A stretch of 6,414 nucleotides of DNA from Alphaproteobacteria bacterium (GTDB taxonomy: Bacteria; Pseudomonadota; Alphaproteobacteria; RS24), in assembly GCA_028816945.1 (NCBI GenBank), contig JAPPQG010000235.1:1-6414 (forward strand), written 5' to 3'. Shown in pieces: positions 6,225 to 6,414 of the stretch; position 1 is the stretch's first letter; each line of letters opens with the position of its first letter. The notes below the pieces were generated by a model. It was not told where the DNA came from. It made no database searches and saw only the letters and a list, made by a program, of their open reading frames with translations. A program made the translations under genes and the position numbers.

Positions 6225-6250
6225 ACCCACATTGCGCTCTGTGGCGCAAT
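6212..6250 (-). promoter_or_regulatory. Possible alternative mRNA hairpins at the aroC-thiE junction
   Basis: In the minus-strand transcript ATTGCGCC (6250-6243) can pair by 7 bp with GCGCAAT at 6237-6231, or by 8 bp with GGCGCAAT at 6219-6212. The second pairing covers the end of the thiE Shine-Dalgarno and the AT of its start codon. The two are mutually exclusive. The arms inside aroC also encode its conserved C-terminus, which limits the weight of this. Confidence 0.25.
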
Positions 6251-6414
6251 ATATGGTCGGCAAGCACAAGGGCCATCATCGCCTCGCCAACTGGCACAGC
6301 CCGTATGCCAACGCATGGGTCATGGCGTCCTTTTGTGCGAATTTCCGTATCCGCCCCCGCTTTGTCTATGGTTTTGCGCGGGATAAGAATGGAGGAACTG
6401 GGTTTCACAGCAAA
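6223..6414 (-). CDS. aroC: Chorismate synthase, C-terminal part (5' end beyond window)
   Basis: The frame enters at the right edge and gives the last 63 residues before a TAA at 6225-6223. It begins [16 protein letters not shown] and contains [18 protein letters not shown], the third chorismate synthase signature (R-H-D-P-C with the downstream Glu), ending [16 protein letters not shown]. Chorismate synthase makes chorismate from 5-enolpyruvylshikimate 3-phosphate with reduced FMN, the last shared step to the aromatic amino acids and folate. The full protein is usually about 360 residues, so roughly 300 lie outside the window. The stop codon overlaps the thiE ribosome site (TAAAGGGG), indicating coupled expression with thiE. 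The GTG at 6408 within this frame encodes an internal valine rather than a start. Confidence 0.96.
   Translation of the reverse strand, partial: FAVKPSSSILIPRKTIDKAGADTEIRTKGRHDPCVGIRAVPVGEAMMALVLADHILRHRAQCG

Noticed and set aside
6214..6250. TPP riboswitch before thiE
   Set aside because: There is no room between aroC and thiE (9 bp) and no thi-box motifs are visible.
6231..6250. Intrinsic terminator at the end of aroC (ATTGCGC-N6-GCGCAAT)
   Set aside because: No T-run follows in the transcript direction; thiE begins at once.
6107..6316. 69-residue minus-strand frame across the aroC-thiE junction
   Set aside because: Both genes are well supported in other frames; this is a shadow.

Overview
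The window reads as chromosomal DNA of an alphaproteobacterium. The markers are a DUF1013/TrcR-type regulator beside a cysteine-free L31 gene and a TIGR02204-like (MsbA-related) ABC exporter, and an inositol-monophosphatase gene directly behind efp. Base composition is moderate, with GC-richer housekeeping genes and one AT-richer gene. I cannot name a genus from sequence alone.

Layout. Left block, minus strand: rpmE (700-921) followed by trcR (644 down to the left edge, 3' end cut off). Diverging from rpmE is a 620-residue ABC exporter (1082-2944). Overlapping promoters for the two directions can be proposed in 922-1081. The exporter converges with, and overlaps by 20 bp, the end of a minus-strand pair efp -> inositol monophosphatase family gene (4330 to 2925), whose two genes are 5 nt apart. 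Right block: a plus-strand, AT-richer solitary adenine-type DNA methyltransferase gene (about 4576-5508), then minus-strand thiE (6213-5524) behind aroC, of which only the C-terminal 63 residues lie in the window.

Most genes are ordinary housekeeping: translation (L31, EF-P), thiamine and chorismate synthesis, a membrane exporter, and a cell-cycle-type regulator. The unusual part is the 245-bp space between efp and the methyltransferase. It holds (a) three TTAA tetramers each separated by exactly 7 bp, i.e. two overlapping perfect matches to the CtrA box, just upstream of efp; (b) three 9-bp CTAG-containing tandem units; (c) one GANTC (CcrM-type) site; and (d) a 21-bp tandem duplication carrying two 10-bp perfect palindromes. 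The two units differ at only two positions and these are symmetric, so both palindromes stay intact. The palindromes sit on a plausible methyltransferase promoter and look like a two-site operator.

At its other end the methyltransferase gene contains a good Shine-Dalgarno sequence and a start codon for a 10-codon reading frame that ends within the last bases of thiE. This could be the remaining start of a lost partner gene such as a restriction enzyme. No RNA genes, insertion sequences, CRISPR arrays or convincing intrinsic terminators were seen. No stretch longer than 300 bp lacks a gene.
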